DNA from: Elusimicrobia bacterium GWA2_62_23
GTDB lineage: Bacteria > Elusimicrobiota > Elusimicrobia > Elusimicrobiales > UBA9959
Assembly (NCBI GenBank): GCA_001799635.1
Contig: MGTV01000010.1
Location: 62,001 to 126,000 of the forward strand
Direction of reading: 5' to 3'
Length of the DNA stretch: 64,000 nucleotides
Below are positions 33,873 to 41,620 of the stretch, one piece after another (positions within the stretch are counted from its first letter, which is position 1; the number at the start of each line of letters is the position of its first letter). The notes under the pieces are model-generated. The model was given only the letters and a program-made list of their open reading frames with translations. It was not told the DNA's origin and ran no database searches. A program made the translations under genes and the position numbers.

Positions 33873-35299
33873 GGTTTCAGTTTAGCAAAGATGAAATGGG
33901 AGTAAAGCCGCAGGAAGCGGCCGGTATGGAAATCCCTGCGCGGGCGGCTCAGGAGGCGGGCGGCGACGCGCAGGCCCAGGCCGCCAAGAGGGGCGAAGGC
34001 GCCGGGCCGACCGGCGAAGAAGCGGCGGGCGAAAGCCGGCAGCCGCGGCAGGAGGGTAAGCAGGGAGAACCAAGCGGCCTGGCGGCGCGGGGTCAGCGGC
34101 GAGTGGCCGGAGGGGGCCATGAGGCCGCCCGTGGCGTCCTTGCGGCCGGCCAGGCGCGCGGCGAGCGGGGTGCCGGGGTAGAGGCGCAGGAAAAAAACTT
34201 CATTATGATCCGGCGTGTTGGCGGCGTAGAAAGCCGCCAGCTCCCGCAGTTCCGCCTCGCTCTCGTCGGGCAGGTCCAGGATATTGTCGCAGGTCACGTA
34301 GACGCCGGCCGCCTTTAAGGCCCTTATGGCGGCGGCGATGTCGGCGTTGGCGGCGCGACGGCCCAGCAGTTCCGCCCTGCGCTCCTCGTCGAAGCGCTGC
34401 ACGCCCAACTGCGCTTTAAAGCAGCCCGCGGCGGCCAGCGCCGGCGCCAGCGCCGCCAGCCGGGCGTCCGGGAACACGAAACAGGAAAAAGGCAGCCCGA
34501 CCCGCTCTTTATAGAGCGGCAGGAATTTCTCCAGCCAGGCGTAGTCGGAATTAAAGACCTCGTCGGTGAAATGCACGAAACCGGGCTTCGGCCCGGAGGC
34601 CGCCTCCAGTTCCGCCAGCACGCTCTCCGGACTGCGGCGCCGCAGGCAGGGCACGCCGGAGGCCTTGTAGAGCTCGCGGTACACGCTGTTGCAGCAGTAG
34701 GCACAGGCGTGCGGGCAGCCGCGCGAAGAGGAAACCAGGTAGCCCGAAGAGAAAACGGGCGCCGCGGAAGGGAAAAGCCGTTTGTCCGGCCGTGGGATGG
34801 CGTCCAGATCCGCGGGCGGCGCCGGAGGCGCGCCTTTCACGGGGCGGCCGTTCTTCTTGCCCCAGATCCCCGGCGGCGGCGGGCCGTCCGGCGCGGCCAG
34901 CAGGGCGGGCAGGGCCAGGTCGCCTTCTCCCAGGCAGACGAAGTCCACGGCGCTTTCGGCCAGGGTCGTTTCGGGCGCGGCGGAAGGGTGGATGCCGCCG
35001 AAGACGGTCCTGGCTCCGGTGCGGGCCTTTATCTCCAGGGCCATTTCCAGGGCCCAGGGCAGGGTGTCGGTGAAGACGGAGAAGGCGGCGAAGTCGGGCC
35101 GGAAGGCCTCGGCCTCGCGCAGCGCCGCTTCTTTGAAGCTGAAAAAGCGGGCCAGCGCCGGCACGCGCCAGAAGCCGGCCTCGTCGAAGAGGCACGGGTC
35201 TATGACCAGGCGCACTTCGTGCCCGGCGGCTTTCAGGCCTGCCGAGAGATATTCTATTCCGAGGCTCTCGTAGCCGTTGTGAACGAACAATACTTTCAT
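33860..35299 (-). CDS. B12-binding-type radical SAM protein
   Basis: 479 residues from ATG 35,299; the longer frame to 35,452 crosses an inverted-repeat element and is rejected. B12-like domain: VLFVHNGYESLGIEYLSAGLKAAGHEV, FGGIHPSAAPETTL, LGEGD. Core SSRGCPHACAYCCNSVYREL with C195, C199 and C202; HFTDEVFNSDYAWLE and LRLYPGTPLA. Matches the first half of the 853-residue tandem protein (ESLGIE(H/Y)(M/L)S, DLDA(L/I)P.PDK), so that half was probably shuffled within the locus. Lies downstream of the repeat element, without a clear promoter. Confidence 0.86.
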   Translation of the reverse strand: MKVLFVHNGYESLGIEYLSAGLKAAGHEVRLVIDPCLFDEAGFWRVPALARFFSFKEAALREAEAFRPDFAAFSVFTDTLPWALEMALEIKARTGARTVFGGIHPSAAPETTLAESAVDFVCLGEGDLALPALLAAPDGPPPPGIWGKKNGRPVKGAPPAPPADLDAIPRPDKRLFPSAAPVFSSGYLVSSSRGCPHACAYCCNSVYRELYKASGVPCLRRRSPESVLAELEAASGPKPGFVHFTDEVFNSDYAWLEKFLPLYKERVGLPFSCFVFPDARLAALAPALAAAGCFKAQLGVQRFDEERRAELLGRRAANADIAAAIRALKAAGVYVTCDNILDLPDESEAELRELAAFYAANTPDHNEVFFLRLYPGTPLAARLAGRKDATGGLMAPSGHSPLTPRRQAAWFSLLTLLPRLPAFARRFFAGRPGAFAPLGGLGLRVAARLLSRPRRDFHTGRFLRLYSHFIFAKLKPWNW

Positions 35300-35317
35300 A
35301 AAAACAAGAGCGTTCCT

Positions 35318-35449
35318 GGACCGACAAGGGTATGGGTTCGGAGGGACGTCGCGGAGGCCGAGGCTTGCGTAAGCGACGAGGCCGAGCGACGAGCGGCGAG
35401 AACGGTGTTCGAGACCGCGTGCCCGACGGACCCATACCCTTGCCGGTCC
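35318..35449. repeat. Hairpin-forming inverted-repeat element (~132 bp)
   Basis: Arms at 35,318-35,340 and 35,427-35,449 are inverted copies matching at 21 of 23 positions. The core is a GA/CG-rich stretch with repeated CGACGAG/CGAGCGA words and a smaller GCTTGCGTAAGC hairpin at 35,363-35,374. It sits alone between the FAD oxidoreductase stop and an rSAM start. It is non-coding, with size and structure like a MITE/REP-type element. Whether other copies exist cannot be seen here. Confidence 0.6.
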
Positions 35450-35473
35450 CAATCGAGGATAAAATGCATGGAA

Positions 35474-36799
35474 TTACCGGGCACCAAGAAAATCTTTGAC
35501 CTTGTCCGCCGCGGCCCAGGAGTCGAGCAGGCATTCTTCGGTATCCATGTAGGCGTGCCCGCCGGTGCGGCCGCAGGTGAAAAGGTTGGGGAAGGCCGCG
35601 AGGGCGGATTTGACGGCGGCCAGCGGAGCTTCCGCCCCGGCGTAAAGCAGCGGGTAGGCGTGCGGCAGGCGCTCCACGGCCAGTTCGCCGGGTTCGAAAG
35701 CCCCGGCCAGCGCCTTCATGGCCGGCGAGGCGAAGGCCAGCAGCGCGAGGTCCCTGGCGTCCAAGTTCCAGACCGCGTCGCCCTCGTCGCAGAAAAATTC
35801 CAGGGTCAGGGGCAGCCAGCCGCCGGGCGCGAGCTTGGGGCTCCAGTTGGCCAGTTCGCAGGCGCGCGAAAAAGGCGCGTCGGCGTCGGGGAAGTAGACC
35901 CAGTGGTAGGGCAGGGACTTCTTCCGGCGCAGCGCGGCGAACAGCACAACGAGCGAGCGGTAGCGGATGGCCGCGGGGTCGGTGCCGGGCAGGCCCGGCA
36001 GCAGATCGAGCAGCGACCGCAGCGGCATGGCGGAGACCAGGGCCTTGAAGCGCACCCGCTCCTTTTGCCCGGCGCGTTCATAGAGCAGTTCGGCGGGGCG
36101 GCCGTTCCTGAAAACGAGTTCCAGCGGGCTGGCGCCGGCGATAACCCCGGGGCCGGCGGCGGCCAGCAGCGCCGCGGGCAGCTCGCCTATGCCTTTCTCG
36201 GGATAGATGAAAGTGTTGACGTTCTCTTTGGAGGAAAGCCGGCCGCCGAAGAGTTCCAGCAGCAGGGAGCGCACGCTGAACCCGCCGCCTATGCGGCGCT
36301 CCGCCCACAGCGGGGAAAGCTCGTCCGTGCCCAAGCCCCAGACCTTGCGGGTATAGTCCCTGAAATAGCGGTCGTGCACGCCGGCGCCCAGGCGTTTCTC
36401 CAGCCAGTCCTTAAGGGTGGCCGCCTGCCCGGCCGGCGGCTTGCGGCGGCGGCCTGGCAGCAGCAGCGGGGCCGCGTAGAGCAGGCCGTTGAGAAAAGTG
36501 GGGGGATAGCGCAGCATCCTGCCGCCGGTGAACACGGCGCTGCTGCGCCTGGGCCGCAGCAGGCGGGACCCCCGTAGCAGGTCCACGGTCCACTGCCTGA
36601 CGGCGCCGTCGGAAAAATATAGCCGGTGCCCGCCCAGGTCGAAAGCGAAATCGCCGGCGCGCGCGGTGCGCGACAGCCCGCCGGTTTCAACGGCTTTTTC
36701 CAGCACGACGACGTCAAGGCCGGCGGCCTTGAGCCTGCCGGCCGCGGCGAGGCCGGAAATGCCCCCGCCCAGCACCAGAACGTCGGTCTCGCGCTCCAT
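35474..36799 (-). CDS. FAD-dependent oxidoreductase (protoporphyrinogen oxidase / UDP-galactopyranose mutase-like)
   Basis: 441 residues. VLVLGGGISGLAAAGRL is the dinucleotide-binding GxGxxG, ending in LEKAVETGGLSRT, the Glu and GG doublet typical of the amine-oxidase superfamily. DLGGHRLYF, DYTRKVWGLGTDEL and the C-terminal GRTGGHAYMDTEECLLDSW (second FAD contact) fit a group seen with glycan biosynthesis genes. ATG 36,799 lies 7 bases after a TAGAAT box. Possible roles are oxidation of an isoprenoid/carotenoid-like intermediate or sugar ring contraction. Confidence 0.75.
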   Translation of the reverse strand: MERETDVLVLGGGISGLAAAGRLKAAGLDVVVLEKAVETGGLSRTARAGDFAFDLGGHRLYFSDGAVRQWTVDLLRGSRLLRPRRSSAVFTGGRMLRYPPTFLNGLLYAAPLLLPGRRRKPPAGQAATLKDWLEKRLGAGVHDRYFRDYTRKVWGLGTDELSPLWAERRIGGGFSVRSLLLELFGGRLSSKENVNTFIYPEKGIGELPAALLAAAGPGVIAGASPLELVFRNGRPAELLYERAGQKERVRFKALVSAMPLRSLLDLLPGLPGTDPAAIRYRSLVVLFAALRRKKSLPYHWVYFPDADAPFSRACELANWSPKLAPGGWLPLTLEFFCDEGDAVWNLDARDLALLAFASPAMKALAGAFEPGELAVERLPHAYPLLYAGAEAPLAAVKSALAAFPNLFTCGRTGGHAYMDTEECLLDSWAAADKVKDFLGAR

Positions 36800-36806
36800 C
36801 GGTGAT

Positions 36807-36812
36807 ATTCTA
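36807..36812 (-). promoter_or_regulatory. Candidate -10 box (TAGAAT), leaderless start of the FAD oxidoreductase
   Basis: TAGAAT ends 7 bases before ATG 36,799; divergent from TACAAT at 36,870. No SD. Confidence 0.45.
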
Positions 36813-36869
36813 CAACTTTAATCCCGACCGTGAGCCCGCCGCGGCTTGAACGCCGGCCGCGTTACATCT

Positions 36870-36875
36870 TACAAT
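36870..36875 (+). promoter_or_regulatory. Candidate -10 box (TACAAT), leaderless start of the gene at 36,881
   Basis: TACAAT ends 5 bases before the ATG, so the transcript would begin at or just inside the start codon. Confidence 0.4.
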
Positions 36876-36880
36876 AGGGC

Positions 36881-37531
36881 ATGACCAAAATGGAGTCCCA
36901 CTCGCGCCTGGTTTACGCCCTGCGCGTTTTCACGGGGGAGCGTCCCGCGTGTTACGCGAGCGAGAAGGAATTTTTCCTGGTGTCCATGGGGGACATGGAG
37001 GAATACCTGCGTGACCTCCAGAGCGAAACCCTGGCCGAGGCGCGCGCAGGGTTCATCCGCGCTCTCGAGGCCGGGTTGGTGAAGCCGGAGACCATAGACG
37101 CCTTTAAGGCCGTACTGGACCCGCTGGTCTCTAACTCGGATTTCAAGGCGGTCTGCGCCGGCATGGCCGGCAGCCGGGAGTTCGTGAAGAGCAGGCTGCT
37201 GGCGGTCAAGCCGCTGTCCCTGCTGGACGAGGCCAAGAAGGAGGAGGCCCTCCGGGACCCGGACGCCCGCCGGCGCCTGAGCGGCGCTTATTCGCGCCTG
37301 AACTTCCCCGCCCTGCTCAAGCAGGTGGAAGCCGCCCCCCACGACCTCGCCGCCAACGCCGCGCTGGCGAAAGCCCGCGCGGAGATCTCGGATTACTGCG
37401 GCGTTTACAAAGTGCCGCTGCGCGGCGCGGATACCCTTACGCCGTTCTCCATGTCCTGCGTTGACGCCGCCCTGGCGGCCGCTTACCTCTTGTTCAAGGG
37501 CGTGAACCGCGCCACCCGCCGCGACCTGTGA
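36881..37531 (+). CDS. Conserved-looking hypothetical protein
   Basis: 216 residues, mostly helical, soluble, no signal peptide and no motif I recognise. Acidic/basic periodicity (EEYLRDLQSETLAEARAGFIRALEAGL, LRDPDARRRLSGAYSRL) suggests a helical bundle. Two Cys occur late (DYCGVY, SMSCVD). It is followed after 99 bases by OTC but has its own -10, so it is probably not strictly co-functional. Function unknown. Confidence 0.65.
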   Translation: MTKMESHSRLVYALRVFTGERPACYASEKEFFLVSMGDMEEYLRDLQSETLAEARAGFIRALEAGLVKPETIDAFKAVLDPLVSNSDFKAVCAGMAGSREFVKSRLLAVKPLSLLDEAKKEEALRDPDARRRLSGAYSRLNFPALLKQVEAAPHDLAANAALAKARAEISDYCGVYKVPLRGADTLTPFSMSCVDAALAAAYLLFKGVNRATRRDL

Positions 37532-37569
37532 CTGGCGTTCCTCCGGTGTTCCGGCCAAAGTCAAAAAAG

Positions 37570-37575
37570 TATAAT
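37570..37575 (+). promoter_or_regulatory. Candidate -10 box (TATAAT) of the OTC gene
   Basis: TATAAT with a predicted leader of about 50 bases and a good AAAGGAG site 6 bases from ATG 37,631. This contrasts with the leaderless genes nearby. Confidence 0.5.
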
Positions 37576-37630
37576 ATTAACGGCGGTTTAACATTTTTTG
37601 CGCACGGTTAAGGATATAAAGGAGAACAAA

Positions 37631-38635
37631 ATGGGCTTCAATCTCAGAAACAGGCATTTCCTCAAGGAGCTGGACTTCACCAAACAGGAACTGACCTTCC
37701 TGCTTAAGCTTTCCAAGGACCTCAAGAACGCCAAGTACGCCGGCACCGAACAGCAGAAACTCACCGGCAAGAACATCGCCCTCATTTTCGAGAAGACCTC
37801 CACCCGCACCCGCTGCGCCTTCGAAGTGGCCGCGCACGACCAGGGCGCGCACGTGACCTACCTGGAGCCCTCGGGTTCCCAGATGGGCCACAAGGAGACC
37901 GTGAAGGACACCGCCCGCGTTCTCGGGCGCATGTACGACGGCATAGAGTACCGCGGCTTCGGCCAGGAAATAGTGGAAGAGCTGGCCAAATACGCCGGCG
38001 TGCCGGTGTGGAACGGCCTCACCAACCAGTGGCATCCCACCCAGATGCTGGCCGACGTGCTCACCATGACCGAGCACTGCTCCAAGCCCCTTGAGAAAAT
38101 TGCTTACGCCTACGTGGGCGACGCGCGCTTCAACATGGGCCGCTCACTGCTCGTCATCGGCGCCATACTCGGCATGGACGTGCGCATAGGCGCGCCCAAG
38201 GGCCTGCAGCCCGACGCCGACCTCATCGAAAAATGCAAGGAGATCGCCAAGACCTCCGGCGCGCGCATCACCATCACCGCCAACGCGGCCGCGGCCGTGA
38301 AGGGCGCGGACTTCATCCACACCGACGTGTGGGTGAGCATGGGAGAGGCCAAGGAAGTGTGGGCCGAGCGCATCAAGCTGCTCAAGCCCTACCAGGTCAC
38401 CCCGGCGCTCATGAAGAAGTCCGGCAACAAGAACGTGAAGTTCATGCACTGCCTGCCGGCCTTCCACAACGCCGACACCAAGGTGGGCGCGCAGGTGTCC
38501 AAGGAATTCGGGCTGAAGAACGGCATAGAAGTGACCGAGGAAGTATTCGAATCCCCAGCTTGCATCGCCTTCGACCAGGCCGAGAACCGCATGCACACCA
38601 TCAAGGCCGTGATGGTGGCCACCCTCGGCGCCTAA
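37631..38635 (+). CDS. argF: Ornithine carbamoyltransferase
   Basis: 334 residues. Transfers carbamoyl from carbamoyl phosphate to ornithine to give citrulline (or the reverse, phosphorolytic direction). Seen: [13 protein letters not shown] (carbamoyl-phosphate STRTR, residues 57-61), the [26 protein letters not shown] loop, FMHCLPAFH (HCLP, ornithine/catalytic Cys) and [21 protein letters not shown] at the end. ATG 37,631 follows AAAGGAG; the in-frame TTG 33 bases earlier lies in the leader. A carbamate kinase gene 3 kb downstream raises the option of a catabolic (arcB-type) role. No arginine deiminase is in the window. Confidence 0.93.
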   Translation: MGFNLRNRHFLKELDFTKQELTFLLKLSKDLKNAKYAGTEQQKLTGKNIALIFEKTSTRTRCAFEVAAHDQGAHVTYLEPSGSQMGHKETVKDTARVLGRMYDGIEYRGFGQEIVEELAKYAGVPVWNGLTNQWHPTQMLADVLTMTEHCSKPLEKIAYAYVGDARFNMGRSLLVIGAILGMDVRIGAPKGLQPDADLIEKCKEIAKTSGARITITANAAAAVKGADFIHTDVWVSMGEAKEVWAERIKLLKPYQVTPALMKKSGNKNVKFMHCLPAFHNADTKVGAQVSKEFGLKNGIEVTEEVFESPACIAFDQAENRMHTIKAVMVATLGA

Positions 38636-38655
38636 CGGCTCCGGCAGGGAAAAAG

Positions 38656-38684
38656 AGCCCCGGGCCCGCGCCCGGGGCTTTTTG
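38656..38684 (+). terminator. Intrinsic terminator after OTC
   Basis: AGCCCCGGGC pairs with GCCCGGGGCT around a 4-base loop, followed by a T-run. Confidence 0.85.
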
Positions 38685-38715
38685 CTTCCGCTTTTTGTAT
38701 CATGATAAACAAGCC

Positions 38716-39954
38716 ATGACGAAAGAAAAACTCGATGAATTTTTCCTTAAGGAGGAAAGTTCCGGCGAGCGGAAGATAAACCTGCTGCGCCTCGTTTTCC
38801 TGCTGATCTTCCTGGCGAACGAGTTCTCCAATTTTTACCTGCTGCGGGTGGTGGCGGGGTGGCTGCATGAGCGGGCGGTGTGGACCGTGCTGGCCTGGCT
38901 GGCCTACGCCGCGGGGGCCTGGTTCCTGGTTAACCGCCGGGGCTTCTACGCCCGACCGGTAAAATACGTTTCAGCCGCGGCCGACGCGCTCTTTCTGACG
39001 CTGGCCATAGTGCTGGTGGAGGGCAACAACGGCCCGTTGGTGCCGGTCTACTACATCCTCATCGTCGGCTGCGCGCTGCGCTACAGCAACCGCGCCATCA
39101 TGGCGGCGGCCGCTTTCTCGGCGCTGGGCTACGCCGCCGTCTGGGCCACCTCCTTCGGCAATCCGCGCCTGACGCCCATTCCCACCTACAGCGCCATCAT
39201 CCACATGCTCATCATGGTGATGATGGGCGCCTTCGCCGGCTACGCGGTGCGCAAGATGCGCGGGCTGGTGCTCAAGTTCGCCGAGAATTTCCTGCGGCGC
39301 GAGCTGGCCGAAGGGGCGCTGTCGCGCTACGTGTCCCACCAGGTGGCCCGCAAGATCCTGGATTCTCCCGATGGCGCCGCCGCCATGGGCGAGGGCCGCC
39401 GCACGCAAGCGGCGGTGCTCATCTCCGACATCCGCGGGTTCACGCCCATGTCCGAGACCATGGACCCGGGGCAGCTGGTTACGCTGCTCAACGCCTATTT
39501 CAGCCGCATGGTGGACGTGGTCTTCCGCCACGACGGTACGCTCGACAAGTTCGTGGGCGACGCCCTGGTGGTGGTCTTCAACGACCCCTTCGAGCAGCCG
39601 GACGCCGAGCGCCGGGCCGTGGCCTGCGCCGCGGAGATGCAGCGCGAGATAGCCGCCTTTAACAAGGAACAGGCCGCGGCCGGCAAGCAAACCCTCGGGG
39701 TGGGCATCGGGGTGCATTGCGGGCCAGTGGTGGCCGGCAACGTGGGGTCCAAGTCGCGCATGGATTACACCGTGATGGGCGACACCGTTAATTTCTCCTC
39801 CCGCCTGCAGGGCAAGGCGCCCGCCGGGGCCGTGTACGTTTCTGCCGCGGTGAAGGAAAAGACCGACGGCAGCTTCAGCTACCGGAGCCTGGGGGGCATG
39901 GAGTTCAAGGGCTACTCCAGTAAGGCCGAAGTCTTTGAGCTGGAAGGCGCCTGA
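38716..39954 (+). CDS. Membrane-bound class III adenylate cyclase
   Basis: 412 residues. An N-terminal membrane module of about 5 segments (residues ~22-175) is followed by a short linker and a class III nucleotide cyclase domain (~230-400). Catalytic set visible: metal Asp D238 (SDIRGFT) and D282 (VGDALVV), adenine-selecting K278 (LDKFVGD) and D350 (MDYTVMGD), transition-state N359 and R363 (VNFSSRL). With K and D in place it should make cAMP from ATP. The ATG follows the terminator of OTC and a TATCATGATAAA stretch. An open frame upstream to 38,233 overlaps OTC and is not part of the gene. Confidence 0.88.
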   Translation: MTKEKLDEFFLKEESSGERKINLLRLVFLLIFLANEFSNFYLLRVVAGWLHERAVWTVLAWLAYAAGAWFLVNRRGFYARPVKYVSAAADALFLTLAIVLVEGNNGPLVPVYYILIVGCALRYSNRAIMAAAAFSALGYAAVWATSFGNPRLTPIPTYSAIIHMLIMVMMGAFAGYAVRKMRGLVLKFAENFLRRELAEGALSRYVSHQVARKILDSPDGAAAMGEGRRTQAAVLISDIRGFTPMSETMDPGQLVTLLNAYFSRMVDVVFRHDGTLDKFVGDALVVVFNDPFEQPDAERRAVACAAEMQREIAAFNKEQAAAGKQTLGVGIGVHCGPVVAGNVGSKSRMDYTVMGDTVNFSSRLQGKAPAGAVYVSAAVKEKTDGSFSYRSLGGMEFKGYSSKAEVFELEGA

Positions 39955-39976
39955 AGCCGGCCGGCGGCGCGATCTC

Positions 39977-40873
39977 ATGCCCGATATCCCCGTCTGGAAC
40001 AAATGTGACAACCTGTGCGTGATGTGCGCGAACACCAAGGGGTTCGCGCGCAACATCGCGCGCGACTATTCCCTGGCGAAGCAGGCCCTGCGGCTTGAAC
40101 GCCACCTGCGCGGCCGCGAAGCCTACCGCAAGAACGCGCGCACGGCCGGCGCCTGGAACCTGACCGGCGGCGAGCCTACCCTCAATCCTGATTTCCTCAA
40201 GGCCATGGCGTATTTCCGCCGCCGCCTGCCCGGCGAACAGCTGGTTCTCCTCTCCAACGGCCGGCGCTTCGCGAATAAGGCTTTCACCGCCGCCTTCGGC
40301 GCGGCCGCCCGGCCTCCGTTCAGGCTCGCCGTTTCGCTGCACGGCCCTTCGGCCGCCGTTCACGACGCCGTGACCGGGGTAAAAGGCTCTTTTCTCCAGA
40401 CGGTGTCGGGGCTTAAGAACGTTTTCGCCCTGAAGGACGGGCCCGCGGTGGAACTGCGAGTGATCCTGCATAAGCTGAATTTCCGCGCGCTCGCGGCCAC
40501 CCTGCGCTTCATCCGGAAGACCTTCCGCGGCCGGGCCTACCGGCTGGTGGTAATGCATTATGAAAGCGAAGGGCGCGGCGCGGCCAACCGCCGGCGCCTG
40601 GAGGTGGGCCTGTCCGCCACGGCCGCCGAGGTGAACTCCTCAGCGCGGGCGCTGGCCGCCTTCGAAGAGGCCGCCTTGTACCATTTCCCGCTCTGCCTGC
40701 TGAAGCCCGCGCTGCGCCGCCTGGCGGCGGTCAGCCTGCCGCCTGAGGACAGGGTTTACCCCGCGGCCTGCCGGCGCTGCGGGGCCAGGGGGGGCTGCGT
40801 GGGCCTGATGCGCCCCTATTTCCGGGCTTACGGGGCGGGAGAGCTTAAAGAACTGCCCCCGGCCGGAGATTAG
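39977..40873 (+). CDS. Radical SAM protein, stand-alone
   Basis: 298 residues from ATG 39,977; TTG 39,935 would start inside the cyclase gene. Core NKCDNLCVMCANTKG gives C10, C14 and C17; WNLTGGEPTL is the GGE motif, LLSNGRRF the next strand, and SLHGPSAAVHDAVTGVKGSF is shared with the rSAMs at 3,435 and 4,586. C-terminal CRRCGARGGCVG may bind an extra cluster. It lies outside the main rSAM block yet is clearly of the same family as its left-hand members. Ends before a hairpin at 40,912. Confidence 0.83.
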   Translation: MPDIPVWNKCDNLCVMCANTKGFARNIARDYSLAKQALRLERHLRGREAYRKNARTAGAWNLTGGEPTLNPDFLKAMAYFRRRLPGEQLVLLSNGRRFANKAFTAAFGAAARPPFRLAVSLHGPSAAVHDAVTGVKGSFLQTVSGLKNVFALKDGPAVELRVILHKLNFRALAATLRFIRKTFRGRAYRLVVMHYESEGRGAANRRRLEVGLSATAAEVNSSARALAAFEEAALYHFPLCLLKPALRRLAAVSLPPEDRVYPAACRRCGARGGCVGLMRPYFRAYGAGELKELPPAGD

Positions 40874-40911
40874 GCGGCCCTATTTTTTATATCATATCCT
40901 TACAGACGTAA

Positions 40912-40936
40912 GCCCGGGGACGTCCCGGGTCTTTTT
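40912..40936 (+). terminator. Terminator-like hairpin directly before a start codon
   Basis: CCCGGG (40,913-40,918) pairs with CCCGGG (40,924-40,929) around a 5-base loop, followed by TCTTTTT up to the base before ATG 40,937. It can end the rSAM transcript, but it also sits where the RBS of the next gene should be. A TATCAT box lies at 40,890-40,895. Confidence 0.65.
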
Positions 40937-41620
40937 ATGCGAAATTTCTTATTCCTGCTGCTCCTGCCGCTGGCCGCCTGCTCCGCCTACGGCCCGGCCA
41001 TGCGCCGCGGCCCGGATGTTTACCCCGATTTCTCCGCGCTGAAGGCGGCCAATACCGAAGGCCTGGATTTTTCCCGCGAGGCCTATTACCGGGGCTCGCC
41101 GGTGGCCGTTTTCGCCCCGCATGGCGGCGATATAGAGCTGCTGACCTCGCGCCTGGCGCGGGCGACGGCCGGCCGGGACTTCAACCTCTACATCTTCAAC
41201 GGCTGGCACGGCCGCAAGGGTGACCTGCACGTCACTTCTACCCATTTCGACGACCCCCAGGCCGTGCTCATAGCCACCTCCAGCCTGCTCGGCGTCTCCT
41301 TCCACGCCCAGGCCGACCACGGCCGCTGGGTCTGCGTGGGCGGCTCCAACCGGGAAGCCGGTGCGCTGGTGGCCAGGCGGCTGGAGGCCGCCGGCTTTTC
41401 CGCCGTGGCCCCCTGCGCCCGCCTGCCCGGGACCTCGCTTAAGAATATCGTCAACCGGCCTTCCTCCGGGGGCGTGCAGCTGGAGATCACCCTGCGCCTC
41501 CTGGCCTCGCTTGAAAAGGACGCGGAGGATTTATCAAAATTTACCGAAGCCGTGCGCCTGGCGGCCCTCGAATTTATAAGTTCAGGTAAGGCAAACACAT
41601 TACAGGAGACTGCAAAATGA
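40937..41620 (+). CDS. Lipoprotein of the poly-gamma-glutamate hydrolase family
   Basis: 227 residues. Signal peptide with lipobox LAAC (Cys15), so an exported lipoprotein. VAVFAPHGGDIE, LYIFNGWHG, LHVTSTHFDDPQA, VGGSNREAG and KNIVNRPSSGGVQLEITLRLL match the PghP/YmaC family (PF05908 type). Phage PghP is a zinc peptidase that cleaves poly-gamma-glutamate; the His of PHGG, the STHFD segment and the late QLE Glu are likely metal ligands. Its stop overlaps the carbamate kinase ATG (ATGA). Could act on gamma-glutamyl links in peptidoglycan or a capsule. Confidence 0.8.
   Translation: MRNFLFLLLLPLAACSAYGPAMRRGPDVYPDFSALKAANTEGLDFSREAYYRGSPVAVFAPHGGDIELLTSRLARATAGRDFNLYIFNGWHGRKGDLHVTSTHFDDPQAVLIATSSLLGVSFHAQADHGRWVCVGGSNREAGALVARRLEAAGFSAVAPCARLPGTSLKNIVNRPSSGGVQLEITLRLLASLEKDAEDLSKFTEAVRLAALEFISSGKANTLQETAK

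Noticed and set aside
472..35299. A RiPP (rSAM-modified peptide) system
   Set aside because: Gaps between genes are mostly under 100 bases, and I found no short conserved Cys-rich or leader-like peptide next to any SPASM-type gene.
35300..35452. N-terminal extension of the rSAM at 33,860 through the repeat element
   Set aside because: The extra 51 residues are encoded by the inverted-repeat DNA, and paralogs begin at MKVLFVHNG/MKTVFVRAA.
38233..38715. N-terminal extension of the adenylate cyclase
   Set aside because: It overlaps OTC out of frame and its terminator; the cyclase start at 38,716 gives a normal membrane module.
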